A stretch of 64,000 bases of DNA from Ciona savignyi (taxonomy: Eukaryota; Chordata; Ascidiacea; Phlebobranchia; Cionidae), in the NCBI GenBank assembly GCA_000149265.1, contig CH002885.1, positions 1-64,000 on the forward strand, read 5' to 3'. The translations under genes and the position numbers were made by a program. Every line of letters begins with the position of its first letter. The first letter of the stretch is position 1. Below the pieces are notes generated by a model. That model did no database searches and had not been told where the DNA came from. It saw only the letters and a list, made by a program, of their open reading frames with translations. Shown here one piece after another: positions 1-10,821 of this stretch.

Positions 1-97
1 GTGTTCGTACATCTATATATGGGGGTGGTGGTCGTAGATCTATATAGGGGGGTGGTGGTCGTATAATTATATGGAGGTAAGGGTTGTCAATCTATAT
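1..97. repeat. Short G-rich tandem repeat, interrupted by a SINE
   Basis: Units of about 35 bp, each with a TATATA-type tract followed by GGGGGTGGTGGTCGTA, are repeated at least twice before position 75. The same unit resumes at about 384-411, immediately after the SINE that ends near 383. The SINE therefore appears to have landed inside this minisatellite. The left edge of the array is outside the window. Confidence 0.6.
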
Positions 98-383
98 AGG
101 ATAGGATATTCAGGTTTAACTCTGTGAATGGAAAAAACAAGAGCGTTAACACACAGTCAATCGCTAGATCACCTCGCACCCACTGTAGTGTTACCGCAGC
201 TATTGTGGTGTGTATGATAGACGTGTTCCTTTAATTTGGTAGAACCTATTATTTTGCTGGGTTCAGTCAATGTCCGTTAAGTGCCTTGCCCAAGAACACA
301 GCCGACTAGCTGGCGCCTAGTTTTGAATCTGCAACCTTTTGGTTGAAAGGTGTCGCACTAAACGACCAGACTAACCGGTCGGA
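98..383 (-). repeat. tRNA-derived SINE copy
   Basis: This is one copy of the most frequent repeat in the window. Read on the minus strand, the family starts with a tRNA-like head holding an A-box-like TGGTCTAACGG and a B-box-like GGTGCGAAACT. A body of about 250 bp follows, and it ends in a TATCC/ATCCT pentamer tail. Here the tail (AGGATAGGATATTC) lies at the left and the head (CAGACTAACCGG) at the right. The copy is moderately diverged. It may correspond to a described Ciona SINE, but that was not checked. Confidence 0.75.
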
Positions 384-385
384 CG

Positions 386-1288
386 TATCTGGGGGTGGTG
401 GTCATATAGGGTTTTTTGTTGATTACCAATGGTACTTTGGAGTGCTTTTATGATGATGTAATAAATTCTGCAGGTGCACCAGACCGGTGTAAAACTAAAA
501 ATATGACGATAATTAACTCATGTAATGAAACAAATCACAAATTATAAAACATATAGGCTTCCAGGGCCTACCTGAAACACAAAGATACCTTAAAAATTGC
601 ATAGACATGCTACATACTTGATAAGCCTAAGCTACCAATACCAGTACAGGAAACCCTCACCCCCCTATTTACACCTTGCAAATACCCCCCCTCCTTAACA
701 CAGCTATATGTTGCTACTACATTATAAAAGACCGCCATACAACACAGATTAGGTTTACAGGTACAGATATTAGTAAATTCGGCAGAGCAGTACTGATATC
801 TACACTTTTTATTGGGCCTGCTTAGGCTAGATAGCAAACTAAAAACCGCCAATTAAATCACTAAAAATAAAGAAAATCCTATATATAATTAATATATTAA
901 TCAATATATATTACATAACTCAAGCCTACGATTTTTTTAAATAACAAATCCATCGCTAATACCTAAAAACTATTTTAAAAGTTTTAATACTGCTTCGCGA
1001 CTACACTTTAGCCGTATTATAAGATTAGCGAATGAAGCGCTAAGCCCGTAATCTGTATTACCAGATTATAATACAGGCCGCTTCGAAGCGCTAAGATTTC
1101 CTAACCTAGACGCTTCATTGCGGCTAAGTTTTGACGAATGGGGTGATTCTCAACAGTATCATCGTATCAACTTTTACCACCTATTATAACCGAGGACAAA
1201 AAGTGTTTTTTTTATTATTAAACGATACGCGTCATTTTACGAACTGGAAACCCGTTGCTCCACTCGCAGAAGTAACACAGGTTAAAAC
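386..1288. other. No gene recognised
   Basis: This stretch is AT-rich and has no convincing coding region. The only structure seen is a perfect 7-bp hairpin (TAATCTG/CAGATTA at 1049-1068) inside a locally GC-richer patch with repeated GAAGCGCTAAG words at about 1034-1092. Confidence 0.5.
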
Positions 1289-1291
1289 ATT

Positions 1292-2432
1292 TAGGATAGG
1301 ATAGGATATTCATCTTTATCCCCGTGAATGGGAAAACCAAGGGGGTTAACACACGGGCATTCGTCAGATCACCTCGCGCCCATCGTCGGGTTACCGGAGC
1401 TATTGCAGTATGTTGTATATGATAGACACGTTCCTTCAATTTGGTAGAACCCATTAATTCGCTGGGTTAAGGCAAATGTCCGTAAAGTGCCTTGCCCAAG
1501 GACACAACCGACTAGCTAGCGACCAGTTTCGCACCTGCAACCTTTCGATTGAAAGGCGACGCACTTTAACCGTTGGTAACCGTTAGACCAGGGGTATCTT
1601 AAACTGGGGGGCGCGCCCCCCCTTTGGGGGGGCGTGGAAGCTTCTCAAGGGGGGCGCGAACATGACAGTGACATATTTGCAGGGTTCGAATTAACGATTT
1701 TGAAACGATTCGCGAAATGCGTGGGATACGAGAAAATCGTTTTCGCGCTTTAGCTATGTTAAATTGCCTTAGAATGCGGTTTCAGAACCTCTCAAACTAA
1801 TCTTTAAAGCCAGAAAGATAATTCATTAAGCAACAGTACCGTTATTAAGTAGTAATGATAAACTACAATAAACGTGTCGTGAGTTAATGCGTGTAGGATA
1901 GGACGAATATCGGCGAAACGAAGCCTTTGAAACGAGTAATCTTACTTGTTAAAACACCATATAACCTTATTATAAAGAGGTGTGTCGCATCTCCGCCAAT
2001 CATAAATAAAGGAATCGTGGTATATTAACGCATATTGGCTATTGTTGCGCCGTGATAGAAATGCTCATAATGCGTCAATAATACAAAGTAAAGGAAGGGT
2101 AAATAAATAATGTTAGTTAAAGGCAAAACATGTTATATTAACGTGTTGATGATTTATTATTAAAAGTGAGCGAAATCAGTAACGGTAATTTATATTTTCG
2201 CGATTTTGTTAAATATTGTAATTCGCGAACTTTAAAAAACGGTTCGCGAATAGCGATTCGCGATCCCTTGCATCCTTCACACTAAGCAGGGTAATGGCAA
2301 ATAAATTATTGCTCTATTTTTCGTAAATTTGATTTTTGAGTAGGTGAGGCGTGAGCATGAATCGCAAATCTCAAGGGGGGCGCGACTGAAAAAGTTTAAG
2401 AACCACTGCGTTAGACCAACGGGTCGGGCGAA
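1292..2432 (-). repeat. tRNA-derived SINE split by a hAT-type insertion
   Basis: The tail and body run from 1292 to 1588. The last part of the tRNA-like head resumes at 2409 (CGTTAGACCAACGGGTCGG). The interruption at 1589-2408 is a separate DNA transposon whose 8-bp duplication is made of SINE sequence. The body matches the better-preserved copies closely. Confidence 0.8.
1589..2408. mobile_element. hAT-type non-autonomous DNA transposon (820 bp)
   Basis: The element begins CAGGGGTATCTTAAACT and ends AAGTTTAAGAACCACTG, so its ends are imperfect inverted repeats of the CAG...CTG type usual for hAT elements. The flanking octamer CGTTAGAC occurs at 1581-1588 and again at 2409-2416, a perfect 8-bp target-site duplication. 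Both ends carry GGGGGGCGCG motifs just inside the termini. No transposase domain was recognised, so it would need a transposase supplied elsewhere. Confidence 0.88.
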
Positions 2433-3383
2433 TATACCACAGTATAGAACAAGTTTGTTTCGGAACCCATTCGTTGACAATTCTACATCATCGTAACGAC
2501 TTCAAAAATCTGCGATAATGTGATGTCATTCTGCAGCATAACCGCAAATCATTCTTGAACACCTCCAGGTATAAGGTAAATGGAGAATGGCGTTTGGTCA
2601 GCTGACTATTACGTATTCGTCACGAGTTGTTTAAGGCCCGATGTGCTGGTCATGTGTAATTACGTCACACGGACATTGTCCAGATCGTGAACTGGAATGA
2701 ATCAAGAGTTGGTATCGGGTGAACGGAGTGAGTTGGTGCGGGGTGAAGCCAGCAACAGACTTTGGGCTAGTTCCGGTTTAAAGTTCCTGTTCTACGAGGC
2801 TTTTTTAAATTCACGGAAAGGTTAAGTGAAAAAGCCACAACTCTGGTCTGAACAAGAAGCCGGTTGGTTATCAAGCCACAGAACTGAGGAAGCGGGCAGT
2901 TGATACTCGTATAGCGTTGTAATTTGGATGAAATTTGTAATCATTTGTCCTAAATTGTAACTGCGTATCCAATACGTATCCGCAACCACCTTTCAAAAAT
3001 GATTAATTACACATTTGTGGGAAATATGCGTAAGTTATTTTTATATTTTAGGGGATTTCCCTGAGTGAATCGTTTTTTTGTGTTCAGTTTTAGTTGTAGG
3101 CCTACAACGTTTTAACCTGATTGTACAATCCATTGGTGACGAACAGCTGTCTGTCACGAGCATTACGTAAAAATAAAAAAAATAAACTAAGAAGAATTAA
3201 CATGCGTCCCATCCCTAACAACTAAACTTTCAAAACTAACACCTCGAAATAGAATTTAAAAATGAATAAATGATATGATAACCACAACACATATTTAACC
3301 GTTTTCAGTAAATAGCCAGAAATGGAACCTTATTTTAATGAGTAATTTAATATTCAGGCTACTTAACCCCTCGTTTAAATACG
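2433..3383. other. No gene recognised
   Basis: No coding segment with recognisable domains, splice-site pattern or RNA gene was found. Base composition resembles the surrounding intergenic DNA. Confidence 0.5.
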
Positions 3384-3580
3384 ACCTAGGATAGGATAGT
3401 CTCTTTATGTTTATGTCCGTGAATGAGTAAACTTAAGGGTCGTCATCACAAGAACAATCGTCAGATTGCACGCCAAGCTATTGCTGCCGTGAGTTGTGCA
3501 TGCTTGGGACGGTCCTTAAAATGTTGTACAACCCAACATTAATCCATTTGATTCATGCAATATCCGACTATATATCGATT
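3384..3580 (-). repeat. Decayed, head-truncated SINE copy
   Basis: The pentamer tail AGGATAGGATAG and the CCGTGAATG and CATTAATCC segments of the SINE body are recognisable. Many substitutions are present and the tRNA-like head is missing. This is one of the older copies in the window. Confidence 0.55.
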
Positions 3581-3885
3581 TGCAGTGGACAAACGAAGGA
3601 GTTGGGGCATTTTTAAATTTTGATAAATAACCCAAGCGAAATAAACCCACAGCGGTTTTGGTAGTTGACTTTTACAGAAATCAGAGAATTATATAAAACC
3701 TAAAAATTCAAAATGTCTTACCAGCAAAGTTTGCAATGCACATTTCACAGAAAGCAGTTAAAACATGGGAATGTAACCTAATAGTGTGTGGATGTGCACG
3801 AATTTTACAATAATTTATATTCAGCAAAACTCATTTCCATTTGTTTAATTCATGATACCAAGAAATTGATCTTTAGTGTATATTA

Positions 3886-4199
3886 GGATAGGATAGGGTA
3901 TTCATGTTTATCCTGAATGAAAAAAACAAGGGGGTTAACACACGGGAGAAACCAAGGGGGTTAACACTATCGTCAGATCACCTCGCGCCCACCGTCGGGT
4001 TACCAGAGCTATTGCAGTGGGTTGTATATAATAGACACGTTCCTTCAATTTGGTAGGACCCAATTATCCGGTGGGCTCGGGCAAAATCCGTAAAGTGCCT
4101 TGCCCAAGGACACAACCGACTAGCTAGCGACCAGTTTCGCACCTGCAACCTTTCACTTGAAAGGCGACGCACTTAACCGCCAGACTAACCTGTCGGAAG
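3886..4199 (-). repeat. tRNA-derived SINE copy
   Basis: The copy extends from the AGGATAGGATAGGG tail to the head sequence CAGACTAACCTGTCGG. A short internal segment (GGGGGTTAACAC with the preceding bases) is duplicated near 3925-3975, which makes this copy slightly longer than the others. Confidence 0.75.
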
Positions 4200-4311
4200 C
4201 GTTGTTGTGATTATAACTTCGCTCGACGTGTAATATATTAATTAGAATACCTGTATAATCCGAGTGGGAAAACAAAGGAGGAAACTGCAGCTGTTATTAT
4301 GTACAATTGCG

Positions 4312-4577
4312 AATATAATACGATATTCATATTTATTCGAGTGAAAGGGAAAACAAAGGGGGATTATGTACAATTGCAAATATGATAGGATATTCATTTT
4401 GTTGTGTACGATAGATACGTTCTTTAATTTGGTAGAATCCATTAATCCGCTGGGTTCAGGCAATGACATTAAGTGCCTTACCTGAGGACAAACCCGACTA
4501 AATAGCGACCAGTTTCGAACCAGAATCTTTTCGGTTGAAAGGTGTCGCACTAAACCACCAGACTAACCGGTCGGACA
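4312..4577 (-). repeat. Diverged SINE copy with internal deletion and duplication
   Basis: The head end (CCAGACTAACCGGTCGG) is good and the tail end is degraded. Two successive ATGATAGGATATTCAT-like tail segments at 4312-4400 suggest either a partial duplication or two nested fragments. The central part of the body is missing. Confidence 0.6.
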
Positions 4578-4654
4578 ACGCAAGTGTTTTGAGTACTAGG
4601 CTACATACTTTTTAACAAAACATGGTTAACAAGTTTTACAATATTAGGAAACTA

Positions 4655-4790
4655 TATGTACTGTGTATAAAATATAGGAATACTACCAATCATGGTTAGG
4701 GACCCAGCTTTCATATAATATACATAAAGGCTACAGTCAAAATATGTTTTACAAATAATGGTGTGACACTCAATAGTTTTAAACAAAAGC
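4655..4790 (+). repeat. Dispersed repeat family B, copy 1
   Basis: This is a 120-140 bp non-coding repeat. Shared words are ACTGTGTATAAAATATA, GGTTAGGGACCC, CAGTCAAAATATGTTTTACA and a final GTGACACTC. Related copies lie at about 13900-14050, 44580-44710 and 51425-51846. Its boundaries are uncertain. Confidence 0.5.
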
Positions 4791-5013
4791 AAAGGGATTA
4801 TCTGACATTTTATTGTTTTATTTACTTTGCCAAGCAGTGTTTATAGGCTCCCTTAGTCCAAAAGTTAGTATTTATTTTTGTTATTTGGCCTTCAAAATTT
4901 AATAGAAAAAGGTGCTTGGACTCTCATTGTTTATCGCGTCCAAGTTTCAACCCATGGTGATCTCGTCCCTATGACAACCACTTAACCGAGCCCAGACGCT
5001 CAGTTGGTGGGTA

Positions 5014-5383
5014 TGTAGCGACCACATGTGTTACATAAGATTTATGATCGCACAGCTGGCATTGGTGCTGACAATGCGTTATCACTGAAATATTATTATT
5101 AGGTTTACCATTATAACCACAGCTGTCGTACTTTTCCTATATAAGTTTATTTTACTTTTTGCCCAGAGAAAAAGAGAGAGAGAGTGCTAACGCATTAAGT
5201 AACATCTTGTATGTGTCTATACTGAAAGTTTTATCTGGAATCTATATCGTTGCAACATCTAACGATTTAACTCGTAATTGGTACTAAGTTAATCGCCTCA
5301 ATTGCTCAATACAATTGATGTTATTAAAGCTACTGAGGCGTTGAGAAACGAGACAGCGCGTAGCAAATATCTTGGGGCCTACA
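5014..5383 (+). repeat. 5' LTR
   Basis: This LTR starts TGTAGCGACC and ends GGCCTACA. A TATA-like CCTATATAAG lies at about 5137-5146. The first 145 bp (to about 5158) are identical to the 3' LTR. After that the two diverge, and this copy lacks about 150 bp that the 3' LTR has near its end. The change falls roughly where transcription would start, so U3 is conserved while R-U5 is not. Confidence 0.9.
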
Positions 5384-5387
5384 TATT

Positions 5388-5404
5388 TGGTGACCCTGTT
5401 TCTG
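5388..5404 (+). promoter_or_regulatory. Primer-binding site, tRNA-Trp-like
   Basis: TGGTGACCCTGTTTCTG begins 4 nt after the 5' LTR. The first nine bases (TGGTGACCC) are complementary to the CCA end and acceptor stem of a typical animal tRNA-Trp; the rest matches less well. Use of tRNA-Trp is known for CsRn1-type elements. Identification of the primer is inference. Confidence 0.6.
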
Positions 5405-5804
5405 AACAAATTTTGAGGTGGCATTGTTGATTGGAAAGCCGGAAAAAGAAGAAATTCAACCACATTGCTTTGCTCCTTAAAGTTTCGAGGTACATTTCTG
5501 CATCCACTGTAAACGTCGCATTCGCCATCAAGAACAAACGTTGGACATTTCCGTTCTATTGTTCGTGGAGGTGTCAAGTTCACACAACGGATTATATACG
5601 CGAGATCAACGGATACTTCGAAGGATTCTACAGACGACGACCAGATCTACTACGACGGGAACGAGATCAACTTCACCGGACAATTCAATTAAGTTTTATA
5701 TTTATTACTTGGTTTTTCTATAGTTATTCTGTTTATATAGATTTGGTACGGTTAAATTATTTTACTTTATTTATTTTTTTTAAAAACCCACGGAGTCCGT
5801 TAAA

Positions 5805-6980
5805 ATGAGAAAATTCTTTGGATTTAGCGGTAGGTCTGTTAAAAAAGAGCGAAATCTGCCTGTCCCCGAAAATAATAATCATGGTTATGATGCGGGTTAT
5901 GACGATGATTATCATTGGTCGGAAGATTATAACCTACAAGACGTTAGTCTGGTAGGGGACAACATTTCGTTATCATCACCGACGCCCAACGTCAAACAAC
6001 CAACCTATTATCAAAAAACTTCATTTAATCGTACGATTGATTCCCAACACCAACATCATCGTTCTGGTCCTTTATTGAGCGACGTTTTAAATAATCTAAC
6101 GGACTATTTAAAGAAATCGTCTGTAAACTTACCTGAATTCACCGAAAGTATGCCCGAGTCATGGTTTGATTCTGCGGAAAGTATTTTTCGACGCTTTGAT
6201 GTGGTTTCGGAAGATGATAAGTTTGAATTCGTTAAAGAATCACTTAGGCCCCGACATCTCCGACACGTTGAACACTTGTTAGCTAAACGAGATAGAATTT
6301 TGCCTTACACGTCCCTCAAAGAAGCGCTCATCAGTAACTATTCTGTTTCTAAGACTGATAAAATCATAGCACTAATGAACTTCGGTCCGCTTGGTGATCA
6401 GAAACCATCGGAGATGCTAAAAGATATGTTAAAACTGACAGGTCCTTACCCGGATGAAAATACGACAATATGGTTGCGTCAACTGTTTTTAGAACGTATG
6501 CCAAAAAACGTCCGTAGCACACTCAAAGCATTTACGTCGGATTCGCTTGGTGCGATGTCCAGCCGAGCAGATAGTATAATTGACGACAGTCGAAATTCTG
6601 CGGCATTTTTTTCTTCCGGGGTAGCAAATCCTACATTGAACGATTTGCATTCAATTAACTTAGCAGTTGTTGAAAACCTTAGAGTACTTAACAATAAGCT
6701 AGTGAACAGACCGTCAAATTCAGCCTCCAAGAACAGCGGATATCAGGACAATACCGTCTACATAGATGACGACCGAGACGAAGAACACCCACCGGGGCAA
6801 TGGAGCAATCGCGGACGAGGTTATTGGAGAAGACCAAAAAGGAGAAAACTTAAAGTTATAGATTCCAAGAAGGACCCTCAAAAAGATCAAAAAAACTCCC
6901 AGGCAAGACGTTGGATATGGCGTATAGCGTCTTGTGTAGCACTTCTAAATCGCCATCTTTATTGTTTATCACGGATTTGA
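5805..6980 (+). CDS. gag: Gag protein of the LTR retrotransposon
   Basis: This 391-residue structural protein starts at the first ATG after the leader. Its central part (about residues 100-260) has the character of Kabuki/CsRn1 gag, including [15 protein letters not shown] and a later [12 protein letters not shown]-like segment, which is a retroviral-capsid-like fold in known relatives. The C-terminal region is acidic and then basic ([13 protein letters not shown]). No CCHC zinc knuckle and none of the CHCC finger expected in this clade could be found. The reading frame ends at 6980, overlapping the pol frame by 127 nt. Pol lies in the -1 frame and has no ATG near its beginning, so a gag-pol fusion by frameshifting at 6890-6896 is expected. 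It would assemble the particle that packages element RNA. Confidence 0.9.
   Translation: MRKFFGFSGRSVKKERNLPVPENNNHGYDAGYDDDYHWSEDYNLQDVSLVGDNISLSSPTPNVKQPTYYQKTSFNRTIDSQHQHHRSGPLLSDVLNNLTDYLKKSSVNLPEFTESMPESWFDSAESIFRRFDVVSEDDKFEFVKESLRPRHLRHVEHLLAKRDRILPYTSLKEALISNYSVSKTDKIIALMNFGPLGDQKPSEMLKDMLKLTGPYPDENTTIWLRQLFLERMPKNVRSTLKAFTSDSLGAMSSRADSIIDDSRNSAAFFSSGVANPTLNDLHSINLAVVENLRVLNNKLVNRPSNSASKNSGYQDNTVYIDDDRDEEHPPGQWSNRGRGYWRRPKRRKLKVIDSKKDPQKDQKNSQARRWIWRIASCVALLNRHLYCLSRI
6890..6956 (+). promoter_or_regulatory. -1 ribosomal frameshift signal: slippery heptamer plus predicted pseudoknot
   Basis: The heptamer A AAA AAC (6890-6896) sits exactly in gag frame, which is the canonical X XXY YYZ arrangement. 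After a 7-nt spacer, stem 1 pairs CAAGACG (6904-6910) with CGTCTTG (6928-6934), 7 of 7 Watson-Crick pairs. The loop word ATGGCG (6917-6922) can pair with CGCCAT (6951-6956), giving an H-type pseudoknot. The loops are 6, 5 and 16 nt. The pol frame is open from 6854, so a -1 slip here gives an uninterrupted gag-pol product. The structure was paired by eye, without energy calculation. Confidence 0.85.
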
Positions 6981-9900
6981 CCACTACGACTAAGTATCTT
7001 ATTGATACGGGAGCCACTTTGAGTCTCATACCACCTATAAGAGACGACCGGACAAGACGAAATATCGGAAGAGACTTAATTGCTTCTAATGGATCAGCCC
7101 TAGCAACATACGGTGAGCGATTTGTTAAACTGGACTTTGGCCATGACGAAAAATATCCCTGGATATTTACTATTGCCGAGGTGGAATTGCCTATATTGGG
7201 TGCCGACTTTCTTGAGCATTTTAATCTGACTGTAGATTTAAAGGCAAGAATAGTATCTAATGCTCGCACCAATAAACGGATAAAAGGCGAAAATTCCGGC
7301 ATAAATACGTCAATTTCGGCTAATTTCGTTTCACCAATTGCTGGAAATGGTTATGAAGCGATATTGCAAGAATTTTTGGACGTCACGAAACCTAAACAGA
7401 AAATTCCCGAGGTAAAACACAAGGTTACTCATAAGATCATAACAAAAGGAAACCCAGTTTTCTGTAGACCTCGACGTTTATCTCCGGAAATGAGCAAGAT
7501 TGCGAAGGATGAATTCATGCACATGCTTGAGTTGGGAATTGTGAGAAGATCCGATAGCAACTGGGCATCACCTTTATTAATGGTTCCCAAAAAGGATCAC
7601 ACTTGGAGGTTATGTGGAGACTATCGACGATTGAACGCCATAACCGTCCCGGACAGGTATCCAATCCCTCACATTCACGACTTTGTGAATTCCCTGCATG
7701 GGGTACAGATATTTTCAAAAATCGATCTAATGAAAGCGTACTACCATATTCCTGTTGACCCTGAGGATATACACAAGACCGCAATTTCAACACCTTTTGG
7801 TGCTTTTGAATTTCTTAAGATGCCTTTCGGTTTACGTTGTGCGGCGAATTCGTTCCAGAGATTCATGGACGACATTCTCAGAGGGTTGGATTTTTGTTAC
7901 TGCTATCTAGACGACGTTCTCATAGCAAGTTCAAGCGAACAGGAACACAAAGAGCACCTCAGGATATTCTTTCAGCGCTTGAGAGACAATGGAGTTGTGG
8001 TGAACCCTGCAAAATGTGAGTTTGGTGTGACGACCATGAATTTTTTAGGACACCGGATTACGACGAACGGAATAGAACCTCTGGAAGAAAAAATTCAAGT
8101 TATTAAAGACTTTCCTCAACCCAGCACTATGAAACAGCTACGACGTTTTCTGGGTATGGTGAATTTCTACTTCCGTTTTATTCCTAATTGTGCTGAGATA
8201 GCTAAACCATTGAACCAGCTTCTCACACCTAAGAAAAATGGAAAATTCGCTATTCCTTGGGACAAAGATCAAGATGAAGCGTTTAACAGGATGAAGATTA
8301 AACTTGCCAGAGCGGCTATGTTAACATTTCCTGCACCAAATGCGCAAACAGCGCTTGTGGTGGATGCTTCAATGATCGCAGCTGGAGGTGTTCTACAGCA
8401 AAGAATCGACGATGCGTGGCAACCACTAGCCTTCTTTTCTAAAGCTTTTGACGTACGCCAGGTAAAATATTCGGCGTTTGATAGAGAATTGCTTGCGGCT
8501 TATCTTGCAGTTAAACACTTTAGATATTTTCTCGAAGGACGGGAATTTTCTATTATGACTGACCACAAGCCACTTCTTAGTGCGTTTCACACTCCACGTG
8601 AAAATGCTACCGGACGCCAAGCCAGACATTTGGCTTATGTTTCTGAGTATACGTCGGACATTCAATATCTCCCTGGCACTCGAAATATCGTTGCGGATGC
8701 ATTATCCAGGATTGAAGTGAACAGCATTTTTCAAGCTAAGGATTTATTTAATTATCGTGAGATGGCAGCAGCTCAGAAGAATGATGCTTCCATAGAAACT
8801 TTAAAGCAATCGAAGAAGAGTTCTTTAAAGTTGGCTAATCGAAGATTGGACGGATATGATGTCTTGCTATTGTGTGATATTTCTACAGGTAAACCAAGAC
8901 CAGTTGTTCCTGTGTGTCTTCAGAAAAAGGTATTTCAGAAGATTCATTCTTTGTCACATCCGGGAATAAAGAGCACCACGAAACTCATTAGTGAACGTTT
9001 TGTGTGGACAAGCATGAACACTGATATACGGAACTGGTGTCGACTCTGTGAAGCCTGCCAAAGATCAAAGATCATTCGACACAATCAAGCACCTTTGGCC
9101 AGATTTAAATTGCCGGTTGCAAGATTCTATCATGTGCATTTAGATGTCGTTGGACCTTTACCACCGTCTAGCGGTTATACTTATTTACTCACTTGTGTGG
9201 ATCGTTTTACCAGATGGCCAGAAGTAATCTGCCTGACCGACATCAAGGCTGAGACAATCAGTAATGCATTTTTGCTACACTGGGTAAGCCGTTTTGGCAC
9301 GCCTGGCATTATAACAACAGACAGGGGAAAGAATTTTACATCCAATTTGTTTCACAAACTGGCAGAATTTTTAAGGGCTAAGCTTCAACACACGTGTGCG
9401 TACAGACCTTGCGCGAACGGCCAAGTTGAACGATTACATCGGCAGCTAAAGACTTCTCTTAAAGCCCAGGAGAGTCCTCAAGATTGGTATGCTAATCTTG
9501 GTTTGGTTCTTTTAGGAATCAGAAACTCTATCAAAGAAGATATCGGATATTCATCAGCAGAACTTGTTTATGGAACTAGCCTACGGTTACCGGGTGAATT
9601 CGTTGACACAGATAATCTTGAGAATGATTTAGACTCGCACGAATATGTGAGCCGTTTTAAGACTTTCATGAGGAATCTTAAAGCCATTCCACCCCGTTTA
9701 CCAGGACCCCGAGCGGTATATTTAGACGACAAGCTTCAGTCTTGCAGCCATGTGTATGTCAGACATGACGCGGTTAGAAGACCACTGCAAAGACCATATG
9801 ATGGACCGTTTAAAGTTTTAAAAAGGGATGCTAAATTCTTCACTCTAGACTATAATGGGATACCTAATACTGTGACAGTAGATCGACTAAAAGCGGCGAA

Positions 9901-10141
9901 TGTTCTCATTCCTGTCTCGGAGTCTACTGACAGTAATCCCATTTCACCTTCTTTAGAGGTTGAGATAAGTCCGAGCGAAATTATTAATCCCGATTTTGAT
10001 ATATATACTGATAAATCTGATCATGCTGATTCCCACGAATCTGACTTAGACAGAACTATTGCGCCAGCAGATGAACCACGGACAACTCGATTTGGACGGA
10101 CAATTTTTCGACCAAGACATTTACAGGATTATGACCTTTAA
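6911..10141 (+). CDS. pol: Pol polyprotein: protease, reverse transcriptase, RNase H, integrase
   Basis: The coordinates start at an in-frame TTG for convenience. The frame is open from 6854 and is probably entered by frameshifting from gag. Numbering from 6911, an aspartic protease motif [13 protein letters not shown] lies at about residue 31. The reverse transcriptase catalytic box YLDD is at residues 332-335. RNase H follows, with VVDAS and MTDHKPLL. Integrase has an HHCC zinc region (SLSHPG ... CRLCEAC) and a complete D745, D804, E840 triad with the classical 35-residue spacing between the second D and the E. A GPF-type motif ([11 protein letters not shown]) is near the C-terminus. There are no stops or frameshifts, so the enzyme set appears intact. 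The product would copy element RNA to DNA and insert it. Confidence 0.95.
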   Translation: MDMAYSVLCSTSKSPSLLFITDLTTTTKYLIDTGATLSLIPPIRDDRTRRNIGRDLIASNGSALATYGERFVKLDFGHDEKYPWIFTIAEVELPILGADFLEHFNLTVDLKARIVSNARTNKRIKGENSGINTSISANFVSPIAGNGYEAILQEFLDVTKPKQKIPEVKHKVTHKIITKGNPVFCRPRRLSPEMSKIAKDEFMHMLELGIVRRSDSNWASPLLMVPKKDHTWRLCGDYRRLNAITVPDRYPIPHIHDFVNSLHGVQIFSKIDLMKAYYHIPVDPEDIHKTAISTPFGAFEFLKMPFGLRCAANSFQRFMDDILRGLDFCYCYLDDVLIASSSEQEHKEHLRIFFQRLRDNGVVVNPAKCEFGVTTMNFLGHRITTNGIEPLEEKIQVIKDFPQPSTMKQLRRFLGMVNFYFRFIPNCAEIAKPLNQLLTPKKNGKFAIPWDKDQDEAFNRMKIKLARAAMLTFPAPNAQTALVVDASMIAAGGVLQQRIDDAWQPLAFFSKAFDVRQVKYSAFDRELLAAYLAVKHFRYFLEGREFSIMTDHKPLLSAFHTPRENATGRQARHLAYVSEYTSDIQYLPGTRNIVADALSRIEVNSIFQAKDLFNYREMAAAQKNDASIETLKQSKKSSLKLANRRLDGYDVLLLCDISTGKPRPVVPVCLQKKVFQKIHSLSHPGIKSTTKLISERFVWTSMNTDIRNWCRLCEACQRSKIIRHNQAPLARFKLPVARFYHVHLDVVGPLPPSSGYTYLLTCVDRFTRWPEVICLTDIKAETISNAFLLHWVSRFGTPGIITTDRGKNFTSNLFHKLAEFLRAKLQHTCAYRPCANGQVERLHRQLKTSLKAQESPQDWYANLGLVLLGIRNSIKEDIGYSSAELVYGTSLRLPGEFVDTDNLENDLDSHEYVSRFKTFMRNLKAIPPRLPGPRAVYLDDKLQSCSHVYVRHDAVRRPLQRPYDGPFKVLKRDAKFFTLDYNGIPNTVTVDRLKAANVLIPVSESTDSNPISPSLEVEISPSEIINPDFDIYTDKSDHADSHESDLDRTIAPADEPRTTRFGRTIFRPRHLQDYDL

Positions 10142-10187
10142 GTGTTAGATCTGACCTCTATACGCTTCTTTATTCTACATTATTTAA

Positions 10188-10821
10188 GCATTACTTTCGC
10201 CATTAGAACCTTCGTGTCACTCTTCATACAGATTTGGAGAAGTCAACCACAGGTTAACTACCCGTTTAATTCTTAAAGAATGTTGGTTAAGCAATCAATC
10301 CATAGACGATATATTCCTTGAATGTCAACTGCAAGTATATCGCTGTTCTCTATTTAATAAGCTGGAAGACTGTTTCCCAGTTGAAGTGCTATCAGCCAAG
10401 ATGGATAATTCCCGAGCTGCAATAACTGTTGGAAATACTGAAATTGTATGTGAGCAAATAAATGCCACATTACGCCACAGTTTCCAATATAAATCCTACA
10501 TCTCCATTTGTCCTCTCGTTAGCTTTACCGATAGTAACGGATCATTACGAATCGGCCAAGTCTTGAAAAACGATGTGGTCTATGAAGGTGTGAGAATAGT
10601 TAAGCACTACACCCGACAGGACATTTACATTTCGTGTAAACGATAAGTTCTACTTGTATGATAACTATACTTTAGAACATGCTGATGTCCATGTTCGGCA
10701 TAAAATTTCCTCTCTAACTTCGATGGAAGAACCAGTTCGGACGATTTGGTTTCGCTTGCGAAAAAAATTCCCTTATCGTCGATGGGATTGGAGCATTTCG
10801 GCGCAATCCTTGGTTCAATAA
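10188..10821 (+). CDS. Possible third retrotransposon ORF, unknown function, probably broken
   Basis: After pol, one frame is open for about 150 codons from 10188 to 10646. The first in-frame ATG is only at 10403. An AG preceded by pyrimidine-rich sequence (10229-10230) could allow expression by splicing. The segment is cysteine-rich and has two N-glycosylation-like sequons. A second open segment in another frame runs from about 10620 to a stop at 10819-10821. It continues in similar, protein-like composition, so a single frameshift may have split one reading frame. No envelope, transmembrane or chromodomain signature was recognised. It could be a captured gene, a degraded envelope-like frame or chance. 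Confidence 0.35.

Noticed and set aside
1218-1454. Open frames on several SINE copies (also near 3978-4172, 14449-14637 and 54517-54711) that translate to similar peptides
   Set aside because: They are the same SINE body read through. Their similarity reflects repeat copies, not a protein family.
5284-5583. 99-codon open frame on the minus strand across the 5' LTR end and leader
   Set aside because: It overlaps the LTR and primer site, has no counterpart at the 3' LTR and shows no domain.
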